Numbered from the stretch's first letter, positions 51,601-60,381 are shown. The stretch is 64,000 nucleotides of DNA from Rhizobium mongolense subsp. loessense (GCF_900099775.1 NZ_FMTM01000013.1:62001-126000), one strand, 5' to 3'. Notes: generated from the letters alone by a model not told the origin. A program made the numbers and translations.

Positions 51601-52315
51601 ACGACAAGGTGGTGTTCTGGTCTTCGATCTGGATGACACACTCTATCTCGAAAGCGACTTTGCCAAGAGTGGCTTCGAGGCCGCGTCCGCCTGGCTGCAT
51701 CGAGAAATGGGTGTTGCGAATTTCGCCGATCATTGCCAGGCGATCTTCGCTACCGGCAGACGTTCACGCGTGTTCGATGAAGCGCTCGCCGCTGCAGGCA
51801 TGGCCGGCGACCGGACGTTGACTGCAAAGCTGATTGACGTTTACCGGCAACATCATCCGCGCATAGCGTTGGCCCCCGATGCGCTGGAATATCTTTGTAA
51901 TCCTGCCAGGAAGGCGCGCTTGGCCCTCATAACCGACGGTTACGCAGCAACACAAATGGCAAAGGTCAAGGCGCTGGGCCTTGAGGAAATCCTAGACCAC
52001 ATCATTTATACAGATGTCTGGGGCCCAAAGTTTTGGAAACCGCATCCGCGGGCGTTCGAGGCTATCCAAGAATGGTCAGGCGTGCCGTGCGCGGAGCTGG
52101 TTTACGTAGCTGACAATCCCGCCAAAGATTTTATCGCTCCGCGGCGTCTGGGATGGAGGACGATCCAGATTGCACGGATCGGCCGCATCCACATGGCATA
52201 CGCCACCGAGCCTGACCATGGACCCGATGCGGTGATAACTAGTCTTCTTGATCTCGACGCGTGCCTCGCGACGCTCCGCACGTCACAATTTGCACTCACG
52301 ACCCCTCCTAAGTGA
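51593..52315 (+). CDS. HAD superfamily hydrolase
   Basis: This protein of about 240 residues is a HAD phosphatase: motif I FDLDDTLYLE (nucleophile Asp), motif II in ALITDGYA, Lys in FWKPHPRAF, and motif IV YVADNPAKDF. The cap domain lies between motifs I and II. Starts at 51584 and 51593 both overlap the ATP-grasp gene. ATP-grasp plus HAD pairs recur in surface polysaccharide loci, where the HAD enzyme probably dephosphorylates a pathway intermediate. The gene ends exactly where the convergent polymerase gene ends. Confidence 0.83.
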   Translation: MSERQGGVLVFDLDDTLYLESDFAKSGFEAASAWLHREMGVANFADHCQAIFATGRRSRVFDEALAAAGMAGDRTLTAKLIDVYRQHHPRIALAPDALEYLCNPARKARLALITDGYAATQMAKVKALGLEEILDHIIYTDVWGPKFWKPHPRAFEAIQEWSGVPCAELVYVADNPAKDFIAPRRLGWRTIQIARIGRIHMAYATEPDHGPDAVITSLLDLDACLATLRTSQFALTTPPK

Positions 52316-53584
52316 CTACGCTTGCGATCGTTTCACAAAGGCCTGCCCTAGCACGGCAGGAATGAGCAGCGGAACCGGCCAAAAACGTCCATACATATGA
52401 GTCATCGCGTTGCCCATAGCCAAAAACGCCGCAACGGTCGCAAAGATGCAGATCGCGAACGGAAGGCCGTTTTTGATGCGACTAGCCGCAAGCGCCGGCC
52501 CCAAGAGGCTGATCACCATGGCGGCAAAGCCAAGGGCCGCGATGAAGCCCCCCTCCGTCCAAAGAAGCAAGTAAATATTGTGTACGGGCTTCTGTATAGC
52601 GCTGCTTACTCTGTACTGATCCGCTCCAATCCCGAGCAACAGCGTGGAGCCCGTTTGACCGGCCGCCTCCTGTATGAGGTCAAAGCGACGACCAAACGTT
52701 CCCGCCTGGCTGATGTCTCCTGTATCGACAGCGGTAAGCACGCGTTTTTGGAAAACGTCCGGCAGATAGTCGCGCAACGGTGTCATCGCGACAAGTGGAA
52801 TGCAGAGGCAGAGAGCGGTGGCAGGCACAACCGTTCTCCACGTAAGATTGAACAAGAGAAAGATTGCAATGCCGATCCCACAGCCAATAAGCCCGGTATT
52901 AGAGCCAGTCAGGAGAAGGCCGTAGGTCATGACGATAAACGCGCAAATCGCGAGAAACCAATTTAATTTTCTTAAGGAAACGAGCAGAAGCAGGACTTGA
53001 ATTGCGAGCGCTATGACGGCGGCGCACGCATTTTCTCTTTCCATCAATCCGTTAAAGCGTCCGCTCCCGGTGACGAACTGCGTATTTGTTTCTCCAATAA
53101 CATGAATGAGGTAAATGCCGTGGATACAAATTGCAAGTATCGAAAAGACATAAATCTTTGCGGCTGCTAAGAGCTCTTCGTAGCTCCTTCCACCAAACAA
53201 AAGCAGCACAATGAAATACGCGTAGAAATACTGCAGGACGACCACGAGTCCGCGTTCCGGCCCTGGGCTTACGATGCTGCTTGCAGTCAACCCCAAAAGC
53301 AGCAAGGCAAGCCCAAAACACCAGGCGGCCGTGCTCAGCTTGCCAATGACATTGACAACGATATTCGCGTTGGCAACGGCAAGAAAAAAGCAAAGAAGGA
53401 AAGACAGATCTGCAAGTGTGAAATAAATATAGTCACTTCTGAAATAATTCATCGAGCAGAGAAATATAGCAGCAAAAAAGGCATACAATTCCAAGGATCT
53501 CGAAATTGTCGCGACCGCAGGTTGCTCATGCCCCCTTGCACGTTCATCGATTTTATTAGCCGATGTAACGTCATCTAAGCTCAT
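52316..53584 (-). CDS. Wzy/O-antigen ligase-type polymerase
   Basis: This integral membrane protein of about 422 residues has 11-12 hydrophobic segments and the large periplasmic loop typical of the Wzy_C/O-antigen ligase family, with RFNGLMERENACA, LLLTGSNTGLIGC and VHNIYLLLWTEGG. ATG 53584 has GGAGGCG upstream; the frame is open to 53644. It would polymerise flipped repeat units in the periplasm. With Wzx, ExoP-like and ExoF-like proteins in the window this completes a Wzx/Wzy-dependent pathway. Codon use is less GC-rich than in the flanking catabolic genes. Confidence 0.84.
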   Translation of the reverse strand: MSLDDVTSANKIDERARGHEQPAVATISRSLELYAFFAAIFLCSMNYFRSDYIYFTLADLSFLLCFFLAVANANIVVNVIGKLSTAAWCFGLALLLLGLTASSIVSPGPERGLVVVLQYFYAYFIVLLLFGGRSYEELLAAAKIYVFSILAICIHGIYLIHVIGETNTQFVTGSGRFNGLMERENACAAVIALAIQVLLLLVSLRKLNWFLAICAFIVMTYGLLLTGSNTGLIGCGIGIAIFLLFNLTWRTVVPATALCLCIPLVAMTPLRDYLPDVFQKRVLTAVDTGDISQAGTFGRRFDLIQEAAGQTGSTLLLGIGADQYRVSSAIQKPVHNIYLLLWTEGGFIAALGFAAMVISLLGPALAASRIKNGLPFAICIFATVAAFLAMGNAMTHMYGRFWPVPLLIPAVLGQAFVKRSQA

Positions 53585-53687
53585 CGCCAACGCCTCCGTT
53601 GGTTTAAGGTATTCTAAAACGCAAAAAAGTGAAGTAACTTCCAAGCGGAGAGCTTTCCTTCAAATCATTGGGATCGGAGACCGTACG

Positions 53688-54491
53688 ATGCCGCTGCGAA
53701 GTCTGGCGAGATACCGCCCTCTGCGGCGAGTTGCACTACATGTCCTTCGCACTTGGGGAACGCGCGATATCGTCGTGCGACATCATTGGTGGCGCGATGC
53801 GCCTTTAAGATTAAACCTGTATAAGCATCGGGGATATTGGTTCAAAGGGAAGCACCGCGAGACGCATATCATGAAGACGCTCGCCGAGCTTGCAAAGCCG
53901 GGAGATACCGTCGTCGAGCTCGGCGGCCATATCGGTTATCTTTCGGTTCATTTAGCAAAGATTGTTGGCGATGACGGTACTGTAATCGTTTTCGAACCTG
54001 GGCCCAACAATTTGCCGTATCTTCGAACCAATACAGAGCGCTTTGCGAATATTAGAATCGTTGAGGCCGCCTGTGGCGATATCGATGGGCCTGTGGAATT
54101 TTGGATAGAAGGCCTATCGGGGCAGAACAATTCATTGGACAAAAACTATAAAAATTTTGAACAAAACCGAGAAAATGCATTTAGCGATGCGCTCATGGAA
54201 TCCGTCACGGTCAAGATGATGCAGCTTGACACATTCTTGGAAGAGACGGGCCTTCGTCCGGCGCTGCTGAAGATCGATGTGGAGGGCGCCGAACACCGTG
54301 TGCTTCTCGGCAGTTCGCGCTGTCTAGCGAATATAAGGCCGCTTATAGTGGTGGAAGTTACCGAGAATTTTGACGACGTAGCCAGAATATTTAACGACAA
54401 CGATTACGCAATACATGATCGCAGTCGCCCCGAGTGGGTGTGCATTCCAGCTGAACGCGTTGAAGCGTCCCAACAAATATCGGAGCATTGA
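53688..54491 (+). CDS. FkbM family methyltransferase
   Basis: This 267-residue FkbM-type methyltransferase has SAM site DTVVELGGHIGYLSVHLAKIVG (residues about 73-94), VIVFEPGPNN, and the family signature LLKIDVEGAEHRVLLG near residue 200. FkbM enzymes O-methylate sugars or polyketides; in polysaccharide clusters they modify a sugar hydroxyl. It is divergent from the polymerase gene and is the last gene of the island before the thiamine operon. Confidence 0.86.
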   Translation: MPLRSLARYRPLRRVALHVLRTWGTRDIVVRHHWWRDAPLRLNLYKHRGYWFKGKHRETHIMKTLAELAKPGDTVVELGGHIGYLSVHLAKIVGDDGTVIVFEPGPNNLPYLRTNTERFANIRIVEAACGDIDGPVEFWIEGLSGQNNSLDKNYKNFEQNRENAFSDALMESVTVKMMQLDTFLEETGLRPALLKIDVEGAEHRVLLGSSRCLANIRPLIVVEVTENFDDVARIFNDNDYAIHDRSRPEWVCIPAERVEASQQISEH

Positions 54492-54730
54492 GCGTCCGGG
54501 CTCGTTCTTTTCATCGCCGCCATCGAAGGCTCGCAAACTCCGCCGCTTGCCGAAGAAGGAGCCGCCATAGTTCGATAAAAGTGCGGCATGAAAACGTCTT
54601 TATTCCCGCCTTTCTGCCATCAGGCTCTCAAAGGGCAGATATTGGTATCGGGATCTGACTTCAGGCAATACAGCCATGCCTTTTTTTGGGGGTGACAGAC
54701 AGAGATTTGTCTGCAATGAAGACCGCGATG
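54492..54730 (+). other. Region between the polysaccharide island and the thiamine riboswitch
   Basis: No gene is supported. It holds an intrinsic terminator candidate (54663-54687) and a CAGACA/TGTCTG hairpin (54696-54713) just before the riboswitch. The thi promoter probably lies near the right end. Confidence 0.5.
54663..54687 (+). terminator. Intrinsic terminator candidate upstream of the thi riboswitch
   Basis: A short stem AGGCA/TGCCT (54663-54667 and 54677-54681) is followed by a run of seven T (54681-54687). It could end transcription coming from the FkbM gene. The stem is only five bases, so strength is modest. Confidence 0.45.
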
Positions 54731-54812
54731 AGAGACAGGGGCGTTCGTTGCAAGACGGGCCGAGAAGTACCCTTCGAACCTGAACCGGATAATGCTGGCG
54801 GAGGGAGTCGCT
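54730..54812 (+). promoter_or_regulatory. TPP riboswitch (THI element)
   Basis: The conserved parts of the TPP aptamer occur in order: GGGGCG (54738-54743) for P2, the pyrimidine-sensing loop CCGAGA (one base from the usual CTGAGA) at 54760-54765, ACCC, then GAACCTGA (54776-54783) and CCGGATAATGCTGGCGGAGGGA (split: CCGGATAATG, 54785-54794, and CTGGCGGAGGGA, 54795-54806). A P1 pairing AGAGAC/GTCGCT with one mismatch closes it. It controls the thiM-thiE-thiD operon downstream. The single change in the CTGAGA loop is notable. Confidence 0.9.
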
Positions 54813-54845
54813 CGGAGCCTTGGCTTATCAAGTCCCGCTCCCCGC

Positions 54846-54874
54846 GCATTTGCCCGCCGGAAAGGGGCAAATGC
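54846..54874 (+). promoter_or_regulatory. RBS-sequestering hairpin (riboswitch expression platform)
   Basis: A perfect 10-base stem, GCATTTGCCC (54846-54855) with GGGCAAATGC (54865-54874), has a 9-base loop. The 3' arm contains the SD region AAGGGG and the ATG at 54871, so folding would hide the thiM start. A CTCCC just upstream (around 54838-54842) could pair with the GGGAG at the riboswitch P1 3' side as an anti-sequestering structure. This indicates translational control by TPP. Confidence 0.6.
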
Positions 54875-54876
54875 CG

Positions 54877-55664
54877 ATGCGAAATTCACCCGGACAACTT
54901 TTCACGGCCATGCGCGCGACGCCGCCGCTCGTGCATTGCATCACCAACTACGTCGCTATGCCAATGTCCTGCTTGCCGCAGGCGCTTCGCCCGCGATGCT
55001 GCATGCCGAAGAAGAGGCCGGCGAGTTTGTCGCAATTGCCGGCGCGCTGACGATCAATATCGGCACGCTCTCTTCGAACTGGGTGAACGGCATGCAGAAT
55101 GCGGCAAGGTCGGCTGCGAAAAACCGCAAGCCGTGGGTTCTCGATCCGGTTGCCCATTATGCGACCGGTTTCCGCCGCGAGACCGTGGCGCGTCTCATCG
55201 ATCTTAACCCGACGATCATTCGCGGCAACGCATCGGAAATTCTGGCGTTAGGAGGGGTCGAGAGCCGTGGCCAAGGTGTCGACAGCGGCGACCTAGTCGA
55301 GGAAGCGGAAGAGGCGGCGCATAGCCTTGCCATCCGATACGGCGCTGTCGTCGCAGTCACCGGTGCAGTCGATTTCGTCTCCGATGGCGCAAAGGCCGTG
55401 CGCATTGCGGGAGGATCGCCGCTGATGCCCAAGGTGACGGCGCTCGGCTGCGCATTGACATGCCTTGTCGGTGCCTTTGCCGCGACAGCCCCCGACGATC
55501 CTTTCAATGCCACTGTCGCGGCGCTTGCAAGTTTTGCGGTGGCAGGAGAAAAGGCCGCTCAGCTTGCAGACGGGCCCGGTTCCTTTTCATGGCGCTTTCT
55601 TGACGCGCTTGCGCAGCTCGATGGAACCACACTCGATGCAGCAGCGAGAGTAGCATCGATATGA
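54877..55664 (+). pseudogene. thiM: thiM, hydroxyethylthiazole kinase, frameshifted
   Basis: The N-terminus is read in one frame from ATG 54877 (MRNSPGQLFTAMRATPPLV, then HCITNYVAM) and the rest in another frame (ANVLLAAGASPAMLHAEEEAGEF to the end at 55664). The break is near 54960, where the ThiM family has about three more residues after NYVAM; a net loss of about ten bases explains both. The C-terminal part is otherwise intact, with GDL, VTGAVDF and the conserved ALGCALTCLVGAFAA. The first frame stops at 55050. An ATG at 54792 in the second frame lies inside the riboswitch and is not a real start. ThiM phosphorylates the thiazole moiety in salvage. The downstream gene overlaps. Confidence 0.82.
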
Positions 55665-56296
55665 AGCATTTCGATCTTTCCCTTTACCTTGTCCTCGACC
55701 CGGGCCTGTGCGCCGGAACCGGCGTGGTTAACACGGCGCTCGCGGCGGCTTCCGGGGGAGCAACGATCATACAGCTCCGGGATAAACAGGCAGGCACGGC
55801 AAGCCTGATCAAAACCGGCCGGGCGTTGAAAGCGGCGCTTGCCGAAACCGGTGCCCTCCTGATCGTCAACGACGACGCCGAGGCTGCAATTGCGATCGAC
55901 GCGGATGGGTTGCATGTCGGCCAAAATGACATGGCCGCCGGCGACGCGCGCAAGCAGATCGGATCATCGATGATCCTCGGACTTTCGGTGGAAACCGAGG
56001 AACTGGCAGCGGCCATCGACCCGGCAATCGTCGACTATGCCGGTATCGGTCCTGTCTTTGCCACATCGACAAAACCGGATCACAAGCCTCCGATCGGCAT
56101 CGATGGCGTGGCAAGGCTCGCGGCGGCCTGCCGCGTACCAGCGGTCGCGATCGGCGGCCTCAAGGCGTACCATGCGGCAGACGTGCTTGCGGCAGGGGCA
56201 AAGGGGCTCGCAGTCGTATCTGCTATCTGTGGCAGGCCGGATCCGCGGCAGGCTGCCGCGAGCATTACTGACGCAATCCGAAAGGCACGCGCATGA
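55661..56296 (+). CDS. thiE: Thiamine-phosphate synthase
   Basis: This 211-residue TIM-barrel enzyme joins HMP-pyrophosphate and thiazole phosphate to thiamine phosphate. Landmarks are LYLVLDPGLC, the pyrophosphate site QLRDKQ, LLIVNDDAEAAIAIDADGLHVGQND, GLSVET, YAGIGPVFATSTKPD and VAIGGLKAYHAADVLAAGAKGLAVVSAI. The start overlaps the thiM frame by four bases and the stop overlaps thiD by four. It belongs to the TPP-riboswitch-controlled operon. Confidence 0.92.
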   Translation: MKHFDLSLYLVLDPGLCAGTGVVNTALAAASGGATIIQLRDKQAGTASLIKTGRALKAALAETGALLIVNDDAEAAIAIDADGLHVGQNDMAAGDARKQIGSSMILGLSVETEELAAAIDPAIVDYAGIGPVFATSTKPDHKPPIGIDGVARLAAACRVPAVAIGGLKAYHAADVLAAGAKGLAVVSAICGRPDPRQAAASITDAIRKARA

Positions 56297-57093
56297 TATA
56301 CAACGTTCTTTCCATTGCCGGCTCCGATCCTTCGGGCGGCGCGGGCGTCCAGGCCGATTTGAAAACCTGTTCGGCGCGCGGCACCTATGGCATGGCCGTT
56401 TTGACAGCCTTGACGGCTCAGAATACCCAGGGCGTTTCCAGCGTGCATGCAGTTCCAGCCGACTTCGTCGCCGAGCAGATCGGCATGGTCTTCGCCGATA
56501 TCCGTGTCGATGCGGTGAAGATCGGCATGATCGCAAATGCACCGATTGCCGAAGCGGTCGCCAATGCGCTTTTGCCGCACCGCGGCATACCGATCGTGCT
56601 CGATCCGGTGATGATTGCCAAAGGAGGTGCGTCCCTCCTGGATGTTGAAGCCATCGACTTTCTCAAGACCCGGCTTTTGCCGCTCGCAACGCTTCTTACC
56701 CCCAATCTTCCAGAAGCCGCCGCCCTGCTCCAAGAGCCGGTCGCAGGGACCCGAGATGCTATGGAGTGGCAAGCGGAAAAGCTGCGTGCGCTTGGTCCGT
56801 CTGCCGTTCTCGTAAAGGGCGGCCATCTTGGCGGAATGGAAAGCCCTGACGTCCTGGTAAGCGAAAGCGGCTCTACCTGGTTTGAAGCGCCGCGCGTTCC
56901 GACGAAGAACACGCACGGCACCGGCTGCACGCTTTCGAGCGCGCTTGCAGCAGAGCTCGCAAAGGGCGGATCGCTCGAAGCCGCGGTCGCTGCAGCCAAA
57001 GATTACCTGGCTGCCGCCGTTGCCAAATCCGGCACGCTCAGCGTCGGTTCGGGCCACGGTCCGGTTCAGCATTTTCATCAGCTCTGGACGTGA
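56293..57093 (+). CDS. thiD: Hydroxymethylpyrimidine/phosphomethylpyrimidine kinase
   Basis: This 266-residue ribokinase-fold enzyme phosphorylates HMP to HMP-PP. It starts NVLSIAGSDPSGGAGVQADLKTCSA, typical of ThiD. It also has VDAVKIGMIAN, IVLDPVMIAKGG, TPNLPEA, VLVKGGH and the anion-hole NTHGTGCTLSSALAAELAKG with the catalytic Cys/Asp region. It is the last gene of the thiMED operon and ends 13 bases before the convergent permease gene. Confidence 0.93.
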   Translation: MIYNVLSIAGSDPSGGAGVQADLKTCSARGTYGMAVLTALTAQNTQGVSSVHAVPADFVAEQIGMVFADIRVDAVKIGMIANAPIAEAVANALLPHRGIPIVLDPVMIAKGGASLLDVEAIDFLKTRLLPLATLLTPNLPEAAALLQEPVAGTRDAMEWQAEKLRALGPSAVLVKGGHLGGMESPDVLVSESGSTWFEAPRVPTKNTHGTGCTLSSALAAELAKGGSLEAAVAAAKDYLAAAVAKSGTLSVGSGHGPVQHFHQLWT

Positions 57094-57106
57094 TGCACCG
57101 AGCTGC

Positions 57107-57955
57107 TTAGGTCTTCACGGCGCCAGCGGTGAGACCGGCGATGATATGCTTTTGGGCAACGAAGAACACGATCACCGTCGGCAGGATGGTAAGCGTGATG
57201 AAGGCGAGCACCAGCTGCCATTCGGTGCCATACTCGCCACGATAGACCATGATGCCGAGCGGCCACGGATATTTCGATTCCGAATTCAGCATGATCAGCG
57301 GCAGGATATAACTGTTCCAGCTGCCAACGAAGGAGATGATGCTGACGGTCGCAACGATCGGCCGCGCAAGCGGTAGCGAGATGTACCAGAAGAAGCGCAG
57401 ATAGCCGCAACCATCGACAAAGGCCGCCTGGAACAATTCTTCCGGGAGGTTTCGGAAGTAATTCCTGAAAAGCAGGATGCTCATGCCGAGGCCGAATGCG
57501 ACCTGCGGCAACACCACGCCCCAATAGGTATCGAGAAGGCCCAGGTCGCGGATGCGGATGAAAAGCGGCAGGATCGCCGTTGCCGCTGGAAACATCAGGC
57601 CCAGCAGGAAATAGTTCAGCAGGAACGACGAGCCGAAGAAGCGGACATGCGCAAAGGTGAAGGCGGCCATCGACGAGACGATCAGCGTAAGAGAGACCGT
57701 GAGCGCTGCAATGACCAGCGAATTGAAGATCTGCAGCCAGTATCGCTCCCCGAAGAGGATATCGGTATAATTCGCCCATTGCCACTCTGCAGGGAGCCCA
57801 AAGGGATTGGTGCGCAGGTCGCCCAGCGTCTTGAAACCGCCGAGCGCCGTCGTCAGCAAGGGGACGAGAACCAGCGCCGCGATCAGCGTCAGCGACACGT
57901 AGAGATAAATCCGCGTCTGCAGCGGCATGCGAATGGTGGAGCTCGTATCAATCAT
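57107..57955 (-). CDS. ABC sugar-type permease (MalG-like)
   Basis: This 282-residue permease has six membrane segments and the EAA loop ELFQAAFVDGCGYLRFFWYISLPLARP. It is the last gene of a leftward binding protein-permease-permease operon and overlaps the other permease by eight bases. The protein is of the CUT1 class that imports di- and oligosaccharides. No ATPase gene accompanies it in the window. Confidence 0.88.
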   Translation of the reverse strand: MIDTSSTIRMPLQTRIYLYVSLTLIAALVLVPLLTTALGGFKTLGDLRTNPFGLPAEWQWANYTDILFGERYWLQIFNSLVIAALTVSLTLIVSSMAAFTFAHVRFFGSSFLLNYFLLGLMFPAATAILPLFIRIRDLGLLDTYWGVVLPQVAFGLGMSILLFRNYFRNLPEELFQAAFVDGCGYLRFFWYISLPLARPIVATVSIISFVGSWNSYILPLIMLNSESKYPWPLGIMVYRGEYGTEWQLVLAFITLTILPTVIVFFVAQKHIIAGLTAGAVKT

Positions 57956-58886
57956 TGCGCATGAAGATCCTTTTGTAGCCGAAGGCGAGTGTCATGCAGA
58001 TGATGAAGAGGACGACGCCGACGGCGCTGCCGAGACCAACCTGCATGCGCATGACGCCGTAGGTGTAAAGGAAGGTCACCATCGTCTGCGTCGAATTCGA
58101 TGGCCCGCCGCCCGTCAGCGGCATAATCATGTCGAAGAGCTGCAGCGAACCGATGACCGCAAAGAAGATGGAAAGGCGCAGCGTGGATCCAAGCAGCGGC
58201 AGCGTCACGTAGCGGAACTTCTGCCAGCCTGTCGCCCCGTCGATCTCAGCTGCTTCGAGCACATTTTTGTCGACCGATTGCAAGCCGGCGATGAAGAGCA
58301 TCATGTGAAAGCCGAAATACTTCCACACAACAACGGCAAGCACGGCGTAGATGGCGAGATCCTTGTCGGCGAGCACATAGGGCGTTGCGAGACCGAAGAA
58401 GTTCGAGATTGCGGCAAAGAGCCCGTAGTCGCCGTCATAGACGAAGCGCCAGATCAGGCCAGCTGCGACATCGGCAAGAACGTAGGGCAAAAAGAAGATC
58501 AAGCGGAAGGCGACGACGCCAGGGATACGGTGGGCCAGCATCGTCGACAGCCAGATTGCCAGCGGAACCTGGATGGCGATGGATATCAAGATAATGAGGC
58601 CATTATTAACAAGCGCCTGTGTGAAGGCGGTGTTGCGCAAGAGGACCTGGAAGTTGCGGAGCGCGATGAACTCCGTCGGCATGCCGTAGCCGTTCCACTT
58701 GTAGAGGCTGTACCAGGCCGCCTCGCCCATCGGCATGATGACGAAAAGCGTAAAGAGCAGCAGAGCCGGTGGCAGAAAGAGCAGAAGTACGGCCCAACGG
58801 TCATGGGCAGCCGAACTGCGGTTTCTCGTCGCGCTCCTCGCCGGCCTTGCCGCACCGATCGCCGGTGAAATGGAAATATTTGCCAT
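57948..58886 (-). CDS. ABC sugar-type permease (MalF-like)
   Basis: This permease of about 312 residues has six membrane segments and the EAA loop LEAAEIDGATGWQKFRYVTLPLLG. I chose ATG 58886 (MANISISPAIG); a GTG at 58925 would add 13 residues. It lies between the binding-protein gene (78-base gap) and the other permease gene. It would form the inner-membrane channel for the sugar bound by the periplasmic protein. Confidence 0.87.
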   Translation of the reverse strand: MANISISPAIGAARPARSATRNRSSAAHDRWAVLLLFLPPALLLFTLFVIMPMGEAAWYSLYKWNGYGMPTEFIALRNFQVLLRNTAFTQALVNNGLIILISIAIQVPLAIWLSTMLAHRIPGVVAFRLIFFLPYVLADVAAGLIWRFVYDGDYGLFAAISNFFGLATPYVLADKDLAIYAVLAVVVWKYFGFHMMLFIAGLQSVDKNVLEAAEIDGATGWQKFRYVTLPLLGSTLRLSIFFAVIGSLQLFDMIMPLTGGGPSNSTQTMVTFLYTYGVMRMQVGLGSAVGVVLFIICMTLAFGYKRIFMRND

Positions 58887-58963
58887 CTGTATTGCCTTCG
58901 CATTCGCCCGGTCCGATCCCGGCACCTGTTGAGAAGGCGCCGGGACAAAGGAAGCGGAGCGGG

Positions 58964-60271
58964 TTATTGCTCCAGTTCGAAGGCGTCCTGGATCTGTTGG
59001 GCGCCGTCCTGCGAATTCATCTGGCCGGAGACGATTTCAACCGAGACGTCATTGACGACACGGCCAACGGCAGCGCCGAGATCCTGATCGAAATAGTTCT
59101 GGTGCCAGGTCGAGGCGGCGAGTTCTTTGGCGGATTGAGCCAGAAGCGAATTGGTCACACCATCATCGGCGCCGACGGCCACCGGCAGAAGCATCGCGGC
59201 CTTGGCCATGGATCTTTCGTTTTCTGCGTTCGTCAGGAAGGCGAGAAAATCGATTGCTTCCTTGGAAGCCTTCTTGGTCACCGCCCAGCCGTTCAGACCA
59301 CCCAGCGTATCGGTTACCTTGCCGGCGCCGCCTTCTATGGCCGGGAAATTAAAGCGACCGATGTTTTCCGGCGAAAGTCCCTTGCCGTCACCGGCATTCT
59401 TACGCTGATTGGCTTCGGTATTCTCAAAACCGAGGATCATAGCGGCCTTACCGTCGCCGAAGACGCCGAGCGTTTGCGGCCAGGTCGCGCCCAGATAGCC
59501 AGGCTGGAAGGGTTCAAGCTTCCCGAGTTCGGCAAGATCCTCGCCGGCCTTGACGATCGCCGGATCGAGGAAGCCCTCGCCCTCGCCCTTCTTGGCAGCG
59601 TCGAAGACCTTTTCTCCGCCTTCGCGCATGACGAGATAGCTCCAATAGAAGTGGATCGGCCACTTTTCGCCGCCGCCACCTGCGATCGGCACGATGCCGG
59701 CGTCCTTGAGCTTTTTCACGGCGTCGAGAAAGTTTGCCCAGGTCTTGATGTCCGCGGCCTTCACGCCTGCCTTTGCAAAGAGCTCCTTATTGTAGAAGAA
59801 GCTGACGAGACCGACCTTGTATGGCATTGCCCAGACCTTGCCGTCAAAGGTCAGACCACTGACAGAGGCGGCGCTATAGGCTTTGCGCAGCTTGCCGCCG
59901 TCCGCATCGAGCGCGGCTGTCACATCCTGAAGCGCGCCGGTCTCAGATTGTTGCTTGAGGACGCCCCCGCCCCAGCTGAAAAAGAAGTCCGGTATATCGT
60001 CGGACTGGAGAAGCGTTGGCAGTTTTGCCTTGAAGGCCTCGTTTTCGAGAAACTGCATCTGTATGTCGACATCCGGGTGCTTTTCTTCATAAGCCTTGGC
60101 AACCTCCTCCCACTTGGCCACATAAGTCGGATCGAGCTCCAGGTGCAGCCACTTTACGACCGTTGCTGCCGACGCTGCAGAGGCTCCGAGCATTACGGAA
60201 ATGCCTGCGGCAGCGGCCAGAAATGCGATGCGCTTGCCGCCAAGAGCGGCATTCGTGCGAATATACGTCAT
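58964..60271 (-). CDS. ABC sugar substrate-binding protein (family 1)
   Basis: This secreted protein of about 435 residues has a signal peptide (RIAFLAAAAGISVMLGASAASA, cleaved near ASAATV) and a family-1 solute-binding fold (VVKWLHLELDPTYVAKWEEVAKAYEEKHPDVDI... DDIPDFFFSW... WAMPYKVGLVSFFYNKELF). ATG 60271 has GGGAGGAA upstream; the frame is open to 60397. Its gene is divergent from the ROK regulator gene. Linkage with Gfo/Idh and ThuA-like genes suggests a disaccharide such as trehalose or a related glucoside, which is inference. Confidence 0.87.
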   Translation of the reverse strand: MTYIRTNAALGGKRIAFLAAAAGISVMLGASAASAATVVKWLHLELDPTYVAKWEEVAKAYEEKHPDVDIQMQFLENEAFKAKLPTLLQSDDIPDFFFSWGGGVLKQQSETGALQDVTAALDADGGKLRKAYSAASVSGLTFDGKVWAMPYKVGLVSFFYNKELFAKAGVKAADIKTWANFLDAVKKLKDAGIVPIAGGGGEKWPIHFYWSYLVMREGGEKVFDAAKKGEGEGFLDPAIVKAGEDLAELGKLEPFQPGYLGATWPQTLGVFGDGKAAMILGFENTEANQRKNAGDGKGLSPENIGRFNFPAIEGGAGKVTDTLGGLNGWAVTKKASKEAIDFLAFLTNAENERSMAKAAMLLPVAVGADDGVTNSLLAQSAKELAASTWHQNYFDQDLGAAVGRVVNDVSVEIVSGQMNSQDGAQQIQDAFELEQ

Positions 60272-60381
60272 GGATTCCTCCCAGGGGGCCAATGTCCTCA
60301 GTAATTTTTCCCCTATGCGGAATAATTCAACGCAGCCCCGACCGATGTCAACCCGATGGGGCGATTTTTTGCCAAATCTGC

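Noticed and set aside
54792..54876. ATG at 54792 as the thiM start, giving an unbroken frame to 55664
   Set aside because: This ATG belongs to the conserved ATAATG part of the TPP aptamer, and the encoded first 55 residues do not match ThiM, whose real N-terminus is in the other frame.
58769..60304. A 511-codon plus-strand frame opposite the sugar-binding protein gene
   Set aside because: It mirrors the binding-protein gene codon by codon and shows no domain; the minus-strand gene has a signal peptide and RBS.
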